Source of the DNA: Calidithermus roseus
Lineage (GTDB): Bacteria; Deinococcota; Deinococci; Deinococcales; Thermaceae
DNA length: 49,714 bases
Assembly (NCBI RefSeq): GCF_003574095.1
Contig: NZ_QWLA01000018.1
Coordinates: 1 to 49,714 of the forward strand
Reading direction: 5' to 3'
How positions within the stretch are numbered: position 1 is the first letter of the stretch; every line of letters begins with the position of its first letter. Positions 1 to 7,505 of the stretch are shown one piece after another. The position numbers and the translations under genes were made by a program. The notes below the pieces were generated by a model. It worked only from the letters and a program-made list of their open reading frames with translations, was not told the origin of the DNA and made no database searches.

Positions 1-637
1 TCTCGATGAAGTCGGCGATGGCCTGAGCCGCCGGGCGAAGCTGGTCGGAGTTCTGGGTGGGGTTGAAGCCGATGCGAACTTTGATCGGGGCCTGGGCGAT
101 GCGCCCCAGCAACCACGGCGGCACCAGCCCCAGCGCCAGGGCATCGAAGAGCTGGGCGCTGTCGGCCTCGGTGAACACCTCGCGCAAAGCAGCCTCGGCA
201 GAGACCTCCTCCCCCGAGAAGCCAAGGTGAAGGCGGGCGGCCTGCCGCACCTTCTCGCTGGGGTGGCTCCGCAGGGCCTCGAGCGCTTCCCGCGAGAGCA
301 GCGGGTTGCGGCACAGCGCCAGCAACGCCTCCTCCTCCCCGTACTTCAAGGCCCAGCGCACGAACTCGGGCCAGCAGGCCGGGCTGCCCAGCAGGCGGTC
401 GCGGCTCTCCGGGCGCATCTCGGCCAGCAGGTTGGGGTTTTCCAACAGCAGCAGGTCCAGCACCGGGTTGCGCAGCACCTCCTCGGGGAAGTGCACCGCC
501 AGCCGCAGCAACACCTGGGTGGGGGTGTTGGGGTTGGCCGCCACCGCCCGGCGCACCTCGGCAGCAGGATGGGTCGCCAGGCGGGCCAGCCGCCGGGGAG
601 GGGTGGTGGTCTGGGTGGCCTCGAGCAGCGCGTTCAT
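1..637 (-). CDS. Leucine-rich-repeat-variant (LRV/HEAT-like) protein, 3' end cut by window
   Basis: Reading leftward from ATG at 635-637 the frame stays open to the window edge (212 codons seen). The protein starts MNALLEATQTTTPPRRLARL and contains short helical repeats of the type LATHPAAEVRRAVAANPNTP, followed by NPLLSREALEALRSHPSEKV. This Hxx-V-R-xAVAxNPxTP pattern is typical of leucine-rich-repeat-variant and HEAT-like scaffolds. It lies 9 bp downstream of the MoxR-like ATPase gene on the same strand, so the two are probably co-transcribed. MoxR ATPases often work with von Willebrand factor A and scaffold proteins; a partner role is inferred from position only. The C-terminus is missing. 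Confidence 0.7.
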   Translation of the reverse strand, partial: MNALLEATQTTTPPRRLARLATHPAAEVRRAVAANPNTPTQVLLRLAVHFPEEVLRNPVLDLLLLENPNLLAEMRPESRDRLLGSPACWPEFVRWALKYGEEEALLALCRNPLLSREALEALRSHPSEKVRQAARLHLGFSGEEVSAEAALREVFTEADSAQLFDALALGLVPPWLLGRIAQAPIKVRIGFNPTQNSDQLRPAAQAIADFIE

Positions 638-646
638 CTAAAACAC

Positions 647-1642
647 CTAAAACACCAGCTCGCGAAACTTGCTCAAGAACTCCTCGAGCCTCGGTTCGGC
701 CTGGCGCAACTGCGCCAGCTCGCCCAGCTGCCCGCGCTGGCGCAGGCGGGTAAAGAGATCACAGGCAAAAAGCTGCACCCACTCGGGCGGGGCAACCTCC
801 ACCATCCAGCGGAAAGCGTGCAGGGCCTGCCGGGCGTTCTCGGCCCGCAGGGTCAAGCCCAGGGTCAGGGCGTAGCGGGCGGAGGGCTCGGCGGGGAAAG
901 GCTTGGTGCTGCGACCCTCGAGGATGTCGGTGAGCTGGGGCAGCACCGCGTAGACCTGCTCGAAGGCCGCGAACTCGGCGGCGGCTCCCTGGCCCACCAC
1001 CGGGGCGATGTCCAGCCCGGCTCTGAGCAACTGCGAGGCCATCTCCCAGCTACGCGGGCTGGGCCAGGCCGGGTTCTTGGGGTCGAGCTGGTGCAGCAGC
1101 GCCGGGCGGAAGGCCAAAAAAGCCAGGATGCGCTCGTGGATCCCGTTGCGGAAGGCATAGGCTTTGAAGCTCTCGAAGTCGGGTTCGACCTCGAGGTGCA
1201 AAAAGCGGTTGGCCAGGGGTGCGGGCATGTCGAAGACGGCGGCCCGGTCCTCCTTGCGGTTGCCCGCGGCCCACACGTACCACCCCTCCGGCAACTCGTA
1301 CGAGCCCACCTTGCGATCGAGGATGAGCTGCTGGGCGATGCCCTGCAAGGTGGGCGGGGCCATGTTCAACTCGTCGAGGAAGAGCACCCCCTCCCCCTCG
1401 CGGGGCAGAAACTCCGGCGGAAACCAGCGCGAAACGCCACGCTCGGGCACCGGCAGCCCGCGCAGGTCGGTGGGAGCCAGCTGCGAAAGCCGCAGGTCGA
1501 TGAAGCCCAGCCCGTGAGCCTTGGCCGTCTGGGCCACAATGCTCGACTTCCCCACCCCCGGCGGCCCCCACAGCATCACCGAGAGCTTGATCCTGTGCTG
1601 GATGAGACCCCGCAGGTAGTGCTCGAGCGCATTGGGCGTCAC
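647..1642 (-). CDS. MoxR-family AAA+ ATPase
   Basis: A 331-residue ATPase. Walker A is GPPGVGKSS near residue 27, Walker B is VLFLDELNMAP near residue 90, and an N-x-A-x-x-x-R-F sensor region follows (PAPLANRFLHLEV). This is the AAA_5/MoxR layout. Family members act as chaperone-like ATPases that mature or remodel protein complexes, usually with a VWA-domain partner; no VWA gene is visible because the window starts just downstream. The first in-frame ATG at 1642 leaves a normal N-terminus (MTPNALEHYLRGLIQ). The substrate complex is unknown, and a link to the PQQ dehydrogenases further along should not be assumed from the family name. Confidence 0.85.
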   Translation of the reverse strand: MTPNALEHYLRGLIQHRIKLSVMLWGPPGVGKSSIVAQTAKAHGLGFIDLRLSQLAPTDLRGLPVPERGVSRWFPPEFLPREGEGVLFLDELNMAPPTLQGIAQQLILDRKVGSYELPEGWYVWAAGNRKEDRAAVFDMPAPLANRFLHLEVEPDFESFKAYAFRNGIHERILAFLAFRPALLHQLDPKNPAWPSPRSWEMASQLLRAGLDIAPVVGQGAAAEFAAFEQVYAVLPQLTDILEGRSTKPFPAEPSARYALTLGLTLRAENARQALHAFRWMVEVAPPEWVQLFACDLFTRLRQRGQLGELAQLRQAEPRLEEFLSKFRELVF

Positions 1643-1729
1643 GCTTGCAAGGTGAGGTTACTCGGCCCCGGCTGCTGTATGCCAGGTCACCTTCTGGGTC
1701 GAATGCCTCACGCCAGGGTCGAACGCCGG

Positions 1730-1759
1730 ACATTAGGGAATTAATCACTCTGGGGTAAA
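1730..1759 (-). promoter_or_regulatory. Candidate promoter for the MoxR/LRV operon
   Basis: Read on the minus strand, TTTACC (1754-1759) and TAATGT (1730-1735) are separated by 18 bp, about 90 bp upstream of the MoxR start. This is a sigma-70-like match by eye in the 120-bp gap between the ABC ATPase stop and the MoxR start; nothing else was seen there. Confidence 0.3.
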
Positions 1760-1765
1760 GCGCCC

Positions 1766-2536
1766 TCAATCGCTGACGGCGCTGCCCAGGCGGAGGTGGG
1801 GTGAGAGCAGGCGCACGGCCTCGCGGGAGAGTTCCCACAAGCGCCGGTCCTCGGGGTCGCGGGGCCGGGGAAGGCGCCCGGTGAGCTCGAGCTCGGCGAT
1901 GATTCGTCCGGGGTTGGCGGCCATGACCAGCACGCGGTCGGCCAGGTAGACCGCCTCGAGGGGGTTGTGGGTCACCAGAAGCACCGTGCCTTGCTGCTCT
2001 TTCCACAGCTCCAGCACCTCCTCGCGCATGCTCATGGCGGTGATCTCGTCGAGGGAGCTAAAGGGTTCGTCCAGCAGCATCACCTCAGGGTCAAGGATGA
2101 GCGCCCGCGCCAGGGCCACGCGGTGCTGCATCCCTGTGGAGAGTTGGTTGGGGTAGTAGTCGTAGTAATCGGCCAGCCCCACCCGCCTGAGCCAGCTCTG
2201 CACCCGCGCCCCCACCTTGGGGGAGGGAGTGGCCTCGAGGGCGAAGTGGATGTTTTGCCGCACCGTCATCCAAGGCAGCAGGCGGGGCTCCTGAAACACG
2301 TAGCCGATGGTGGGACGTGTGGGGCTGCGCGAGTCGGTGAAGCTCACCTGGCCGCTGTAATCGGGGTCGAGACCGCTGAGGATGTTGAGCAAGGTGGTCT
2401 TGCCGCAGCCTGAAGGCCCCAGGATGGCCACGAACTCCCCGCTCTTTACCTCGAGGTTCACCCCTTCCAGCACTGCCTTTGGGCCTCGGCTCGAGGAGAA
2501 GACCTTGCGCAGGCCCAAGCAGCGAATCCCCGCCAT
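1766..2536 (-). CDS. ABC transporter ATP-binding protein, nitrate/sulfonate/taurine type
   Basis: A 256-residue ATPase with all expected motifs: Walker A GPSGCGKTT near residue 40, Q-loop VFQEPRLLPWM, signature LSTGMQHRVALARAL (S-T-G in place of the usual S-G-G), Walker B VMLLDEPFSSLD and the switch histidine in LLVTHN. The Q-loop and tail resemble SsuB/TauB/NrtD proteins. Its ATG shares one base with the TGA of the upstream permease (2534-2538), so translation is likely coupled. It would energise import of the ligand bound by the NMT1-type protein at 3593-4579. The ligand (sulfonate, taurine, pyrimidine precursor or similar) cannot be read from sequence. Confidence 0.88.
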   Translation of the reverse strand: MAGIRCLGLRKVFSSSRGPKAVLEGVNLEVKSGEFVAILGPSGCGKTTLLNILSGLDPDYSGQVSFTDSRSPTRPTIGYVFQEPRLLPWMTVRQNIHFALEATPSPKVGARVQSWLRRVGLADYYDYYPNQLSTGMQHRVALARALILDPEVMLLDEPFSSLDEITAMSMREEVLELWKEQQGTVLLVTHNPLEAVYLADRVLVMAANPGRIIAELELTGRLPRPRDPEDRRLWELSREAVRLLSPHLRLGSAVSD

Positions 2537-3339
2537 CAGATCACCTGCTCCACGGGCCGCCGCCAGCGGAAAGCGCGCTCGCTCAAGGCCAACATCGAGA
2601 GGTCGATGGCCGCCAGCACCAGGGTCATGGCCAGCCCATAGGCTAGGATGCCGCGCATCTCGAACATCTGGAAGTAGAAGTTGATCTGGTAGCCCACCCC
2701 GCTGGTGCGGCCAATCAACTCGGCGAACACCACCATCTTCCAGCTTAGCGAGAGCACCCCCCTGGCAGTGCCCAGCAGGTAGGGAGCTAGTTGAGGGAGT
2801 ACCACCTGGCGCCAGATCTGCCCCCTGGGTCGGCGCAGCGCCCGGGCCATCTCCACAAGCTTGACGTCGATGGAGCGGATGCCCTCGCGCATCTGCACGA
2901 TCACCTGCGGCACCATGATGATCACCAACGCCACGATGGCCGCCGTGTCATTGAGCCCGATGAGCAAGTAGCACACCACCAGCGGCAGGATGCGGGGGAC
3001 AGCCAGCCCGGTGACCACCCAGGCTTCCAGCAGGCGGTCCAAGGTCCGCGAGATCCCCACCGCCACCCCGATCAGGACACCCAGGGCCATGGTGATCGCG
3101 AAGGAAAGCAGCACCCGCCACAGGGTAATCCAGATATGAACCCACAGCTGTCCGCGCTCGTGTTCGCGGATGAGAAACTCCACCGTCTCCACCGGACCGG
3201 GAACCACGGTGCGGCCCAGCAACCAGGACAGGCCCAGCCACACCAGCACGATCGAAAGCAGCGAGAGCAAGCGCAGGCCGAGGGAACGGGAGAAGTCCCC
3301 CTGCGAGCGGGTTGAGGTTCGGGCGGGCAGGGCTTCCAT
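2536..3339 (-). CDS. ABC transporter permease, SsuC/TauC-like
   Basis: A 267-residue membrane protein with about six hydrophobic segments and the binding-protein-dependent permease EAA-type loop (VEMARALRRPRGQIWRQVVL) followed by LPQLAPYLL. The layout fits the SsuC/TauC/NrtB subfamily. A GAAGGAG ribosome-binding site sits 5 bp before the ATG. It overlaps the ATPase gene by one base. Together with the binding protein gene it forms a three-part importer of the inner membrane. Confidence 0.87.
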   Translation of the reverse strand: MEALPARTSTRSQGDFSRSLGLRLLSLLSIVLVWLGLSWLLGRTVVPGPVETVEFLIREHERGQLWVHIWITLWRVLLSFAITMALGVLIGVAVGISRTLDRLLEAWVVTGLAVPRILPLVVCYLLIGLNDTAAIVALVIIMVPQVIVQMREGIRSIDVKLVEMARALRRPRGQIWRQVVLPQLAPYLLGTARGVLSLSWKMVVFAELIGRTSGVGYQINFYFQMFEMRGILAYGLAMTLVLAAIDLSMLALSERAFRWRRPVEQVI

Positions 3340-3577
3340 GTTACTCCTTCTGTCCTTCGAGTTTCGCGCTTTTCGTAGGTCTGCTCAGTAACATCGCTAC
3401 CTTTTCCACCTCATCGCGTCCTGCCCACTCGAGGATTCGAAGTGGCTGGCGAACAGGCTGCTGGGCCCGGTGAGGGCGCGACGCGCAGCCCGCATACGCG
3501 GCCCAAGGCGTCCGGGTGGCACCTCCGCGCTCGTGGGGCGCAACCGTGCCCACCTGACACCCCGATCCCATCGCCAA

Positions 3578-3607
3578 CCCCTCGAGACGGTCCTAGTCTC
3601 CGAGGGG
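3578..3607 (-). terminator. Hairpin at the end of the binding-protein gene
   Basis: CCCCTCGAGAC (3578-3588) pairs with GTCTCCGAGGGG (3596-3607) with one bulged C and a 7-nt loop that overlaps the stop codon. There is no U-tract, so it is more likely an attenuator or mRNA-stabilising hairpin that keeps the binding protein more abundant than the permease. The rest of the 253-bp gap (3340-3592) shows no convincing gene. Confidence 0.4.
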
Positions 3608-4579
3608 TCTGAACTGCGTGCTGTAGGCTCTGGCGTCGAAACGCGAGACCCCCACCACCTCCGCGCCGGCCACCTGCACCATGCGCTGCACCAGGTTGGT
3701 CAGCCCCACCACCACCCCGGCATCCCAGCGTTTGGGCAGACCGGATTCCCAGCGCTTGCGCACCGCCGGCATCAGGGAGCGGTCGGGCAGGGCGTAGAGG
3801 TTCTTGTCCAGAATCTCTTGCCAGAAGGCGTCGCTCTCCTTCATCCGCTGGTTGGCGAGTTGAACCGCCTTCAGCAGCCGCCCGATGGTCTCGGCATCGG
3901 CGTCGTTTCGGGCGATGATCAGCAGCAGGGGAAGGTCTGGCGGGGCCCCCAGCTCTTTGAGCATGTCCACTGCCGAGATCAGCTCCCGCGCCTCACCCGA
4001 GGCCACCTGGCGGGCCACGAAATGCCAGAAGGGCAGGCCCGCGTCGATCTCGCCCTTCCTGAGCAACTCCGCCATCAAGGGGGGAGCCACCGCCACCACC
4101 TTGCTGTCTTTCTGCGGGTCGAAACCGTACTTGTAAACCGCCAGCGCCCGCAGGATGAGCAGGCTCTTATCCCCCAGGCTCTGCGCGGCGATGGTCTTGC
4201 CCTTGAGGTCGGCGACGCTCTTGATGGGGCTGTCGGCCCGGACCACCACCCCACCCGTCACCAGGCTGTAAGGGTAGACCGCTCGAGCGGGAATCCCCTG
4301 CTGCTGGATACGAACCGCCTCGATGAAGTCATCTACCGTGACCTGGACCTCCCCAGCCCGTAGTGCGAGCTGGGTAGCCGCCTTGGTGGGGTACGTCGCC
4401 TCCTTGACTTGTATCCCTAGCTGCTTGTCGATGCCAAAACGCTCAATCGCGTAGATCACCCAGCTAAAAGTACCCCCCGCCTGAAGCCCCACCCGGATGG
4501 TCTTCGGCTCCTGGGCCAAAGACAGACCGCCCAGCATCAGGGTAGCCAGCAGCGCCAATGCTCTCACGCCCACTCCCAT
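3593..4579 (-). CDS. NMT1/SsuA-type periplasmic substrate-binding protein
   Basis: A 328-residue secreted protein. Residues 1-22 form a signal peptide (ALALLATLMLGGLSLAQ). The body carries the family's IRVGLQAGGTFSWVIYAIE start, TYPTKAATQLALRAGEV and the SVADLKGKTIAAQSLGDKS stretch. GAAAGAGGTGAGCC precedes the ATG. It is the first transporter gene after the IclR regulator and 253 bp before the permease. Family members bind sulfonates, taurine, nitrate or thiamine precursors; this one is not assignable. Confidence 0.85.
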   Translation of the reverse strand: MGVGVRALALLATLMLGGLSLAQEPKTIRVGLQAGGTFSWVIYAIERFGIDKQLGIQVKEATYPTKAATQLALRAGEVQVTVDDFIEAVRIQQQGIPARAVYPYSLVTGGVVVRADSPIKSVADLKGKTIAAQSLGDKSLLILRALAVYKYGFDPQKDSKVVAVAPPLMAELLRKGEIDAGLPFWHFVARQVASGEARELISAVDMLKELGAPPDLPLLLIIARNDADAETIGRLLKAVQLANQRMKESDAFWQEILDKNLYALPDRSLMPAVRKRWESGLPKRWDAGVVVGLTNLVQRMVQVAGAEVVGVSRFDARAYSTQFRPLGD

Positions 4580-4616
4580 GGCTCACCTCTTTCCTTCCCT
4601 TCACTTGAGCTTTTAT

Positions 4617-4622
4617 AGTATA
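4617..4622 (-). promoter_or_regulatory. Candidate -10 element for the importer operon
   Basis: TATACT on the minus strand lies about 38 bp upstream of the binding-protein ATG, inside the 83-bp gap after iclR. No good -35 is seen 16-18 bp upstream. An activator-assisted promoter or simple read-through from iclR are both possible. Confidence 0.3.
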
Positions 4623-4662
4623 CCCCGCTCGAGCCAGTCGATGGCATCGGGAACGCATTCAG

Positions 4663-5460
4663 CTACCGCTCTTTCACCATCCCCAAGGCCAGTCCCACGA
4701 ACCCCATCTCCTGGGAAATCTCGCCCGCCGCATCGGCGGCCATGTGCCCGTAGATTTGCAGGTGCTCGTCGTCCATGCGGAAGGCCGGGCCTCCCACCGC
4801 GATCGACCCCACGACCCGGCCACCAGAACCAAAGATCGGCGCAGAGACGGCGCGGGTCTCGGGGTCGTACTCCCGGTCGCTGATGGCGTAGCCGCGCTCG
4901 CGGGTACGTTCGATCTCACGGCGCATCTGCTTGGGATCGGTGATGGTGCGCGGGGTGTGTTTGGGGAGGGTGGGCAGTTTTCCCAGGAACGCCTGCTGGG
5001 ACTCAGGGTCGAGGTAGGCCAGTATGGCCTTGGCCCCCGCCCCTGCGTGCAGGTCGAAGTGCTTGCCGACGATCGAGGACCAGCGAATGGCCTTCGTGCT
5101 CTCGATCAGATCGATGCACACCGCCCGCTCCCCGTCGTAGGTATAAAGCCCCACGGTCTCGCCGGTCTGCTCGAATAACCGGTACATGTGGCTGGCGGCG
5201 GCTCGAGGCAAGGAGAGCGCTGCCTTGCGGTGATTGCTCGCTGCCAGGGCGTTGACCAGGGAAGTCAGGGCCAGCTTGCCGTCGGGCTCGCTGCTCAAGA
5301 ACCCGGCGTACTCGAGGGTCTTGACGGCCCGGAAGACCTGGTTCTTGTCCATCTGCGTCAGCACGCTCAGTTCGTGCAGTGAGAAACGGTGGGGGGCATG
5401 AGCAAAAGCCAGCAAGACCTGCAACGTCTTGTAGGCCGCTTGAATTACATAGCGCTCCAT
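4663..5460 (-). CDS. IclR-family transcriptional regulator
   Basis: A 265-residue regulator. Residues about 5-62 form the winged helix (SLHELSVLTQMDKNQVFRAV) and the rest is the IclR effector-binding domain, with typical motifs such as LHAGAGAKAILAYL and GYAISDREYDPETRAVSAPIF. It lies upstream of and codirectional with the SsuABC-like genes, so it probably controls them and perhaps itself through the palindrome at 5470-5481. The effector is unknown. Confidence 0.88.
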   Translation of the reverse strand: MERYVIQAAYKTLQVLLAFAHAPHRFSLHELSVLTQMDKNQVFRAVKTLEYAGFLSSEPDGKLALTSLVNALAASNHRKAALSLPRAAASHMYRLFEQTGETVGLYTYDGERAVCIDLIESTKAIRWSSIVGKHFDLHAGAGAKAILAYLDPESQQAFLGKLPTLPKHTPRTITDPKQMRREIERTRERGYAISDREYDPETRAVSAPIFGSGGRVVGSIAVGGPAFRMDDEHLQIYGHMAADAAGEISQEMGFVGLALGMVKER

Positions 5461-5469
5461 GATTATTTG

Positions 5470-5498
5470 ATTTGATCAAATATACTTGATTCCGTCAA
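5470..5498. promoter_or_regulatory. Palindromic candidate IclR operator
   Basis: A perfect 12-bp palindrome ATTTGATCAAAT (5470-5481) lies 10 bp upstream of the iclR start, followed by a second spaced half-site pair TTGA-5-TCAA (5486-5498). The AT-rich block stands out sharply from the GC-rich surroundings. IclR proteins commonly bind such sites next to their own gene; binding here is inferred. Confidence 0.5.
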
Positions 5499-5780
5499 AT
5501 ATCAAACGCCCCCGTCGGATTTGGAAGGAGGGCTCGAGGGCGAAGGCCCCAACAAACTCAAGACTCACAAAGAGGAATCTTCGTGGAGCAGGGCCATTTG
5601 AGGCTAGCCTGGCCACGCAGAGTTGAAGTAGGCATCCTTCCGTCTGAGGGTTGTGGTTCTTGCTTGTGACCGCGATGTGGGCTATCTTAAGAAAGCTAAA
5701 AGCACAGGGCAAGTGTCGAGGTTGGGGTGCTGTTGCCGCCGCATTTGGCGACACGTCCCAGAAGTCGCGAGGAGGACACG
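5499..5780. other. Divergent intergenic region between iclR and the PQQ locus
   Basis: Together with the operator this is a 320-bp gap separating iclR (minus) from the first cytochrome gene (plus). I see no gene in it. It holds the operator at the iclR end and one plausible plus-strand promoter at 5660-5688. Confidence 0.5.
5660..5688 (+). promoter_or_regulatory. Candidate promoter of the PQQ locus
   Basis: TTGCTT (5660-5665) and TATCTT (5683-5688) are separated by 17 bp, giving a leader of about 85 nt before the first cytochrome gene. It is the best sigma-70-like match seen in the gap. Confidence 0.4.
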
Positions 5781-6581
5781 ATGCGAATAGTGGTTTGGGG
5801 AAGGCGACTCGCCGTGCTCAGCGTCATCTGTATAGCTTTTCTCCCCGGCGCTGTAGCCTATGACCCGGAAGAACCCGATGTACTGGTGGCACAGAGCCCG
5901 GTTTATGGACAATACCTCACCGATCTCAAGGGGCGCTCGCTATACCTCTTCACCAGGGACACCAAGAACACCCCCACCTGCTATGATCAGTGCGCCCAGA
6001 ACTGGCCGCCCCTTCTCCTGGAGAAAAACAACAAACCCCTGGGCGACAAAGGGATAGATGCAAAGCTGTTGGGCACTGCCAAGCGCAACGATCTCAGTTC
6101 CTTGCAGATCACCTACAACGGCTGGCCGCTGTACTACTTCGCCCGCGACCAGAAGGCCGGGGACACCAACGGCCAGGGGGTGGGCGGGGTGTGGTTTTTG
6201 GTCTCGCCTAAAGGTGAGGCCATCAAGGCCGCGGTGACCCAACAACCGGCAGGAGCGGCGGCCCAGCAACCCGCAGGGGCCCAGGCCGACGCGCTGCTGG
6301 CCCAGCTCAAGACCGAGGGGCAGGCCGTCTATGCCCGTATCTGCGCTGCCTGCCACGGCGCTGAAGGCCAGGGAGGGGTCGGTGTGAAGCTGGCGGGCAA
6401 CTCCTTATTGAGGAATGCGCGCTATATCGCGGGCCTGATCATTGGCGGGGGCCAGCAGATGCCCGCTTTCGGCAGGCTGCTCTCCGACCGGGAGATCGCG
6501 GCGGTGGCTACGTATGTTCGGAATTCCTGGGGCAACCAGTTTGGCGTAATCACCGAGGAGGAGGTGAAGGCCGTAAGGTAG
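5781..6581 (+). CDS. Secreted-repeat (PF03640-type) / cytochrome c fusion protein 1
   Basis: A 266-residue exported protein. A signal peptide covers about 1-26. Residues 43-80 (YLTDLKGRSLYLFTRDTKNT...) and 112-145 (YNGWPLYYFARDQKAGDTNG...) are two copies of the 'secreted repeat of unknown function' (Lipoprotein_15/COG4315), with a cysteine pair C67/C71. After an Ala/Gln/Pro linker (150-170) comes a class I cytochrome c domain with CAACH heme site (C188, C191, H192) and M227 in MPAFGR as probable distal ligand. The start at 5781 follows GAGGAGGAC; an upstream in-frame ATG at 5727 lacks a signal peptide directly after it. It is first in the PQQ locus and is a likely electron acceptor or shuttle; the role of the repeats is unknown. 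Confidence 0.85.
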   Translation: MRIVVWGRRLAVLSVICIAFLPGAVAYDPEEPDVLVAQSPVYGQYLTDLKGRSLYLFTRDTKNTPTCYDQCAQNWPPLLLEKNNKPLGDKGIDAKLLGTAKRNDLSSLQITYNGWPLYYFARDQKAGDTNGQGVGGVWFLVSPKGEAIKAAVTQQPAGAAAQQPAGAQADALLAQLKTEGQAVYARICAACHGAEGQGGVGVKLAGNSLLRNARYIAGLIIGGGQQMPAFGRLLSDREIAAVATYVRNSWGNQFGVITEEEVKAVR

Positions 6582-6641
6582 CAGACCCGAACACGGGTCT
6601 CAAAGACAAGGGGCAGCGTTAGGGAGGGAATTGCGGTTGCC

Positions 6642-7442
6642 ATGGGGGTTGGTGTGAGGAAAGCCTCTGCGTGGATTAGCCTGAGCGGGTTTCTGCTGCT
6701 GCTTCTTCAAGCCATCGCCCAGCAACCGGCAGCTCAAGCTGAGGATGTGGTCGTCAAGGTCGTTCATCACAAAATTGGCGATTACCTGGCCGATGCCAAG
6801 GGGCGCTCGCTGTACCTCTTCACCAACGACACCAAGAACACCCCCACCTGCTACGGCGCATGCGCCCAGAACTGGCCGCCCTTGCTGGTCAGGGGCAAGC
6901 CCGTAGCCGGTGAAGGGTTTGGCGTGATGGACGACTTTTACGATGGCCGGCTTCTGGGTACCGCACAGCGCACGGACGGCAGCACCCAGGTGACCTTCAG
7001 TGGCTGGCCGCTGTACTACTTCGCAGGCGACAAAGACCCCGGAGACATGAAGGGCCAGGGAGTCGGCGGAGTGTGGTTCCTGATAACCCCCAGAGGGGAA
7101 CCCATCAAAGAAGGTGTGGCGGCCCAGCAACCCGCGGGGGCCCAGACCGACGCGCTGCTGGCCCAGCTCAAGGCCGAGGGGCAGGCCGTCTATGCCCGTG
7201 TCTGTGCCCCCTGTCATGGCCAGGAAGGCGAGGGGGCAGGCGGTGTGAAGCTGGCGGGCAACTCTCAGCTAGGAAACGTTCGCAACGTGATCGGCCAGAT
7301 TGTCGGTGGGGGGCAGGAGATGCCCGCTTTCGGCAGGCTGCTCTCCGACCGGGAGATCGCGGCGGTGGCCACCTACATCCGAAATTCCTGGGGCAATCAG
7401 TTTGGCTTGATCACGGAGGAGGAGGTGAAAGCAGCGAGGTAA
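6642..7442 (+). CDS. Secreted-repeat / cytochrome c fusion protein 2
   Basis: A 266-residue paralogue of the preceding gene with the same order: signal peptide (hydrophobic 10-26), repeat one (YLADAKGRSLYLFTNDTKNT, cysteines C70/C74), repeat two (SGWPLYYFAGDKDPGDMKGQ), linker, then a cytochrome c domain with CAPCH (C188, C191, H192) and M227. The C-terminal quarter is nearly identical to fusion protein 1. It ends 63 bp before the first dehydrogenase, which it probably serves as electron acceptor. The ATG at 6642 is the best start; AGGGAGGG lies somewhat far upstream. Confidence 0.84.
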   Translation: MGVGVRKASAWISLSGFLLLLLQAIAQQPAAQAEDVVVKVVHHKIGDYLADAKGRSLYLFTNDTKNTPTCYGACAQNWPPLLVRGKPVAGEGFGVMDDFYDGRLLGTAQRTDGSTQVTFSGWPLYYFAGDKDPGDMKGQGVGGVWFLITPRGEPIKEGVAAQQPAGAQTDALLAQLKAEGQAVYARVCAPCHGQEGEGAGGVKLAGNSQLGNVRNVIGQIVGGGQEMPAFGRLLSDREIAAVATYIRNSWGNQFGLITEEEVKAAR

Positions 7443-7505
7443 AAAGACGAGCATGCTCGCATACTTCGGCCTCGGCACACACGAGTACTAAGGGAGGTAA
7501 GTTGA

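Noticed and set aside
647-1642. Treating the MoxR ATPase as the methanol dehydrogenase activator of the PQQ locus
   Set aside because: The family name comes from a methanol cluster, but this gene is 4 kb away on the other strand with an unrelated operon between, and MoxR proteins are widespread.
3341-3577. 78-residue minus-strand frame between the binding-protein and permease genes
   Set aside because: Placement in the operon is tempting, but there is no ribosome site, no domain, and the sequence is low in hydrophobic structure; the hairpin at 3578-3607 fits a non-coding spacer better.
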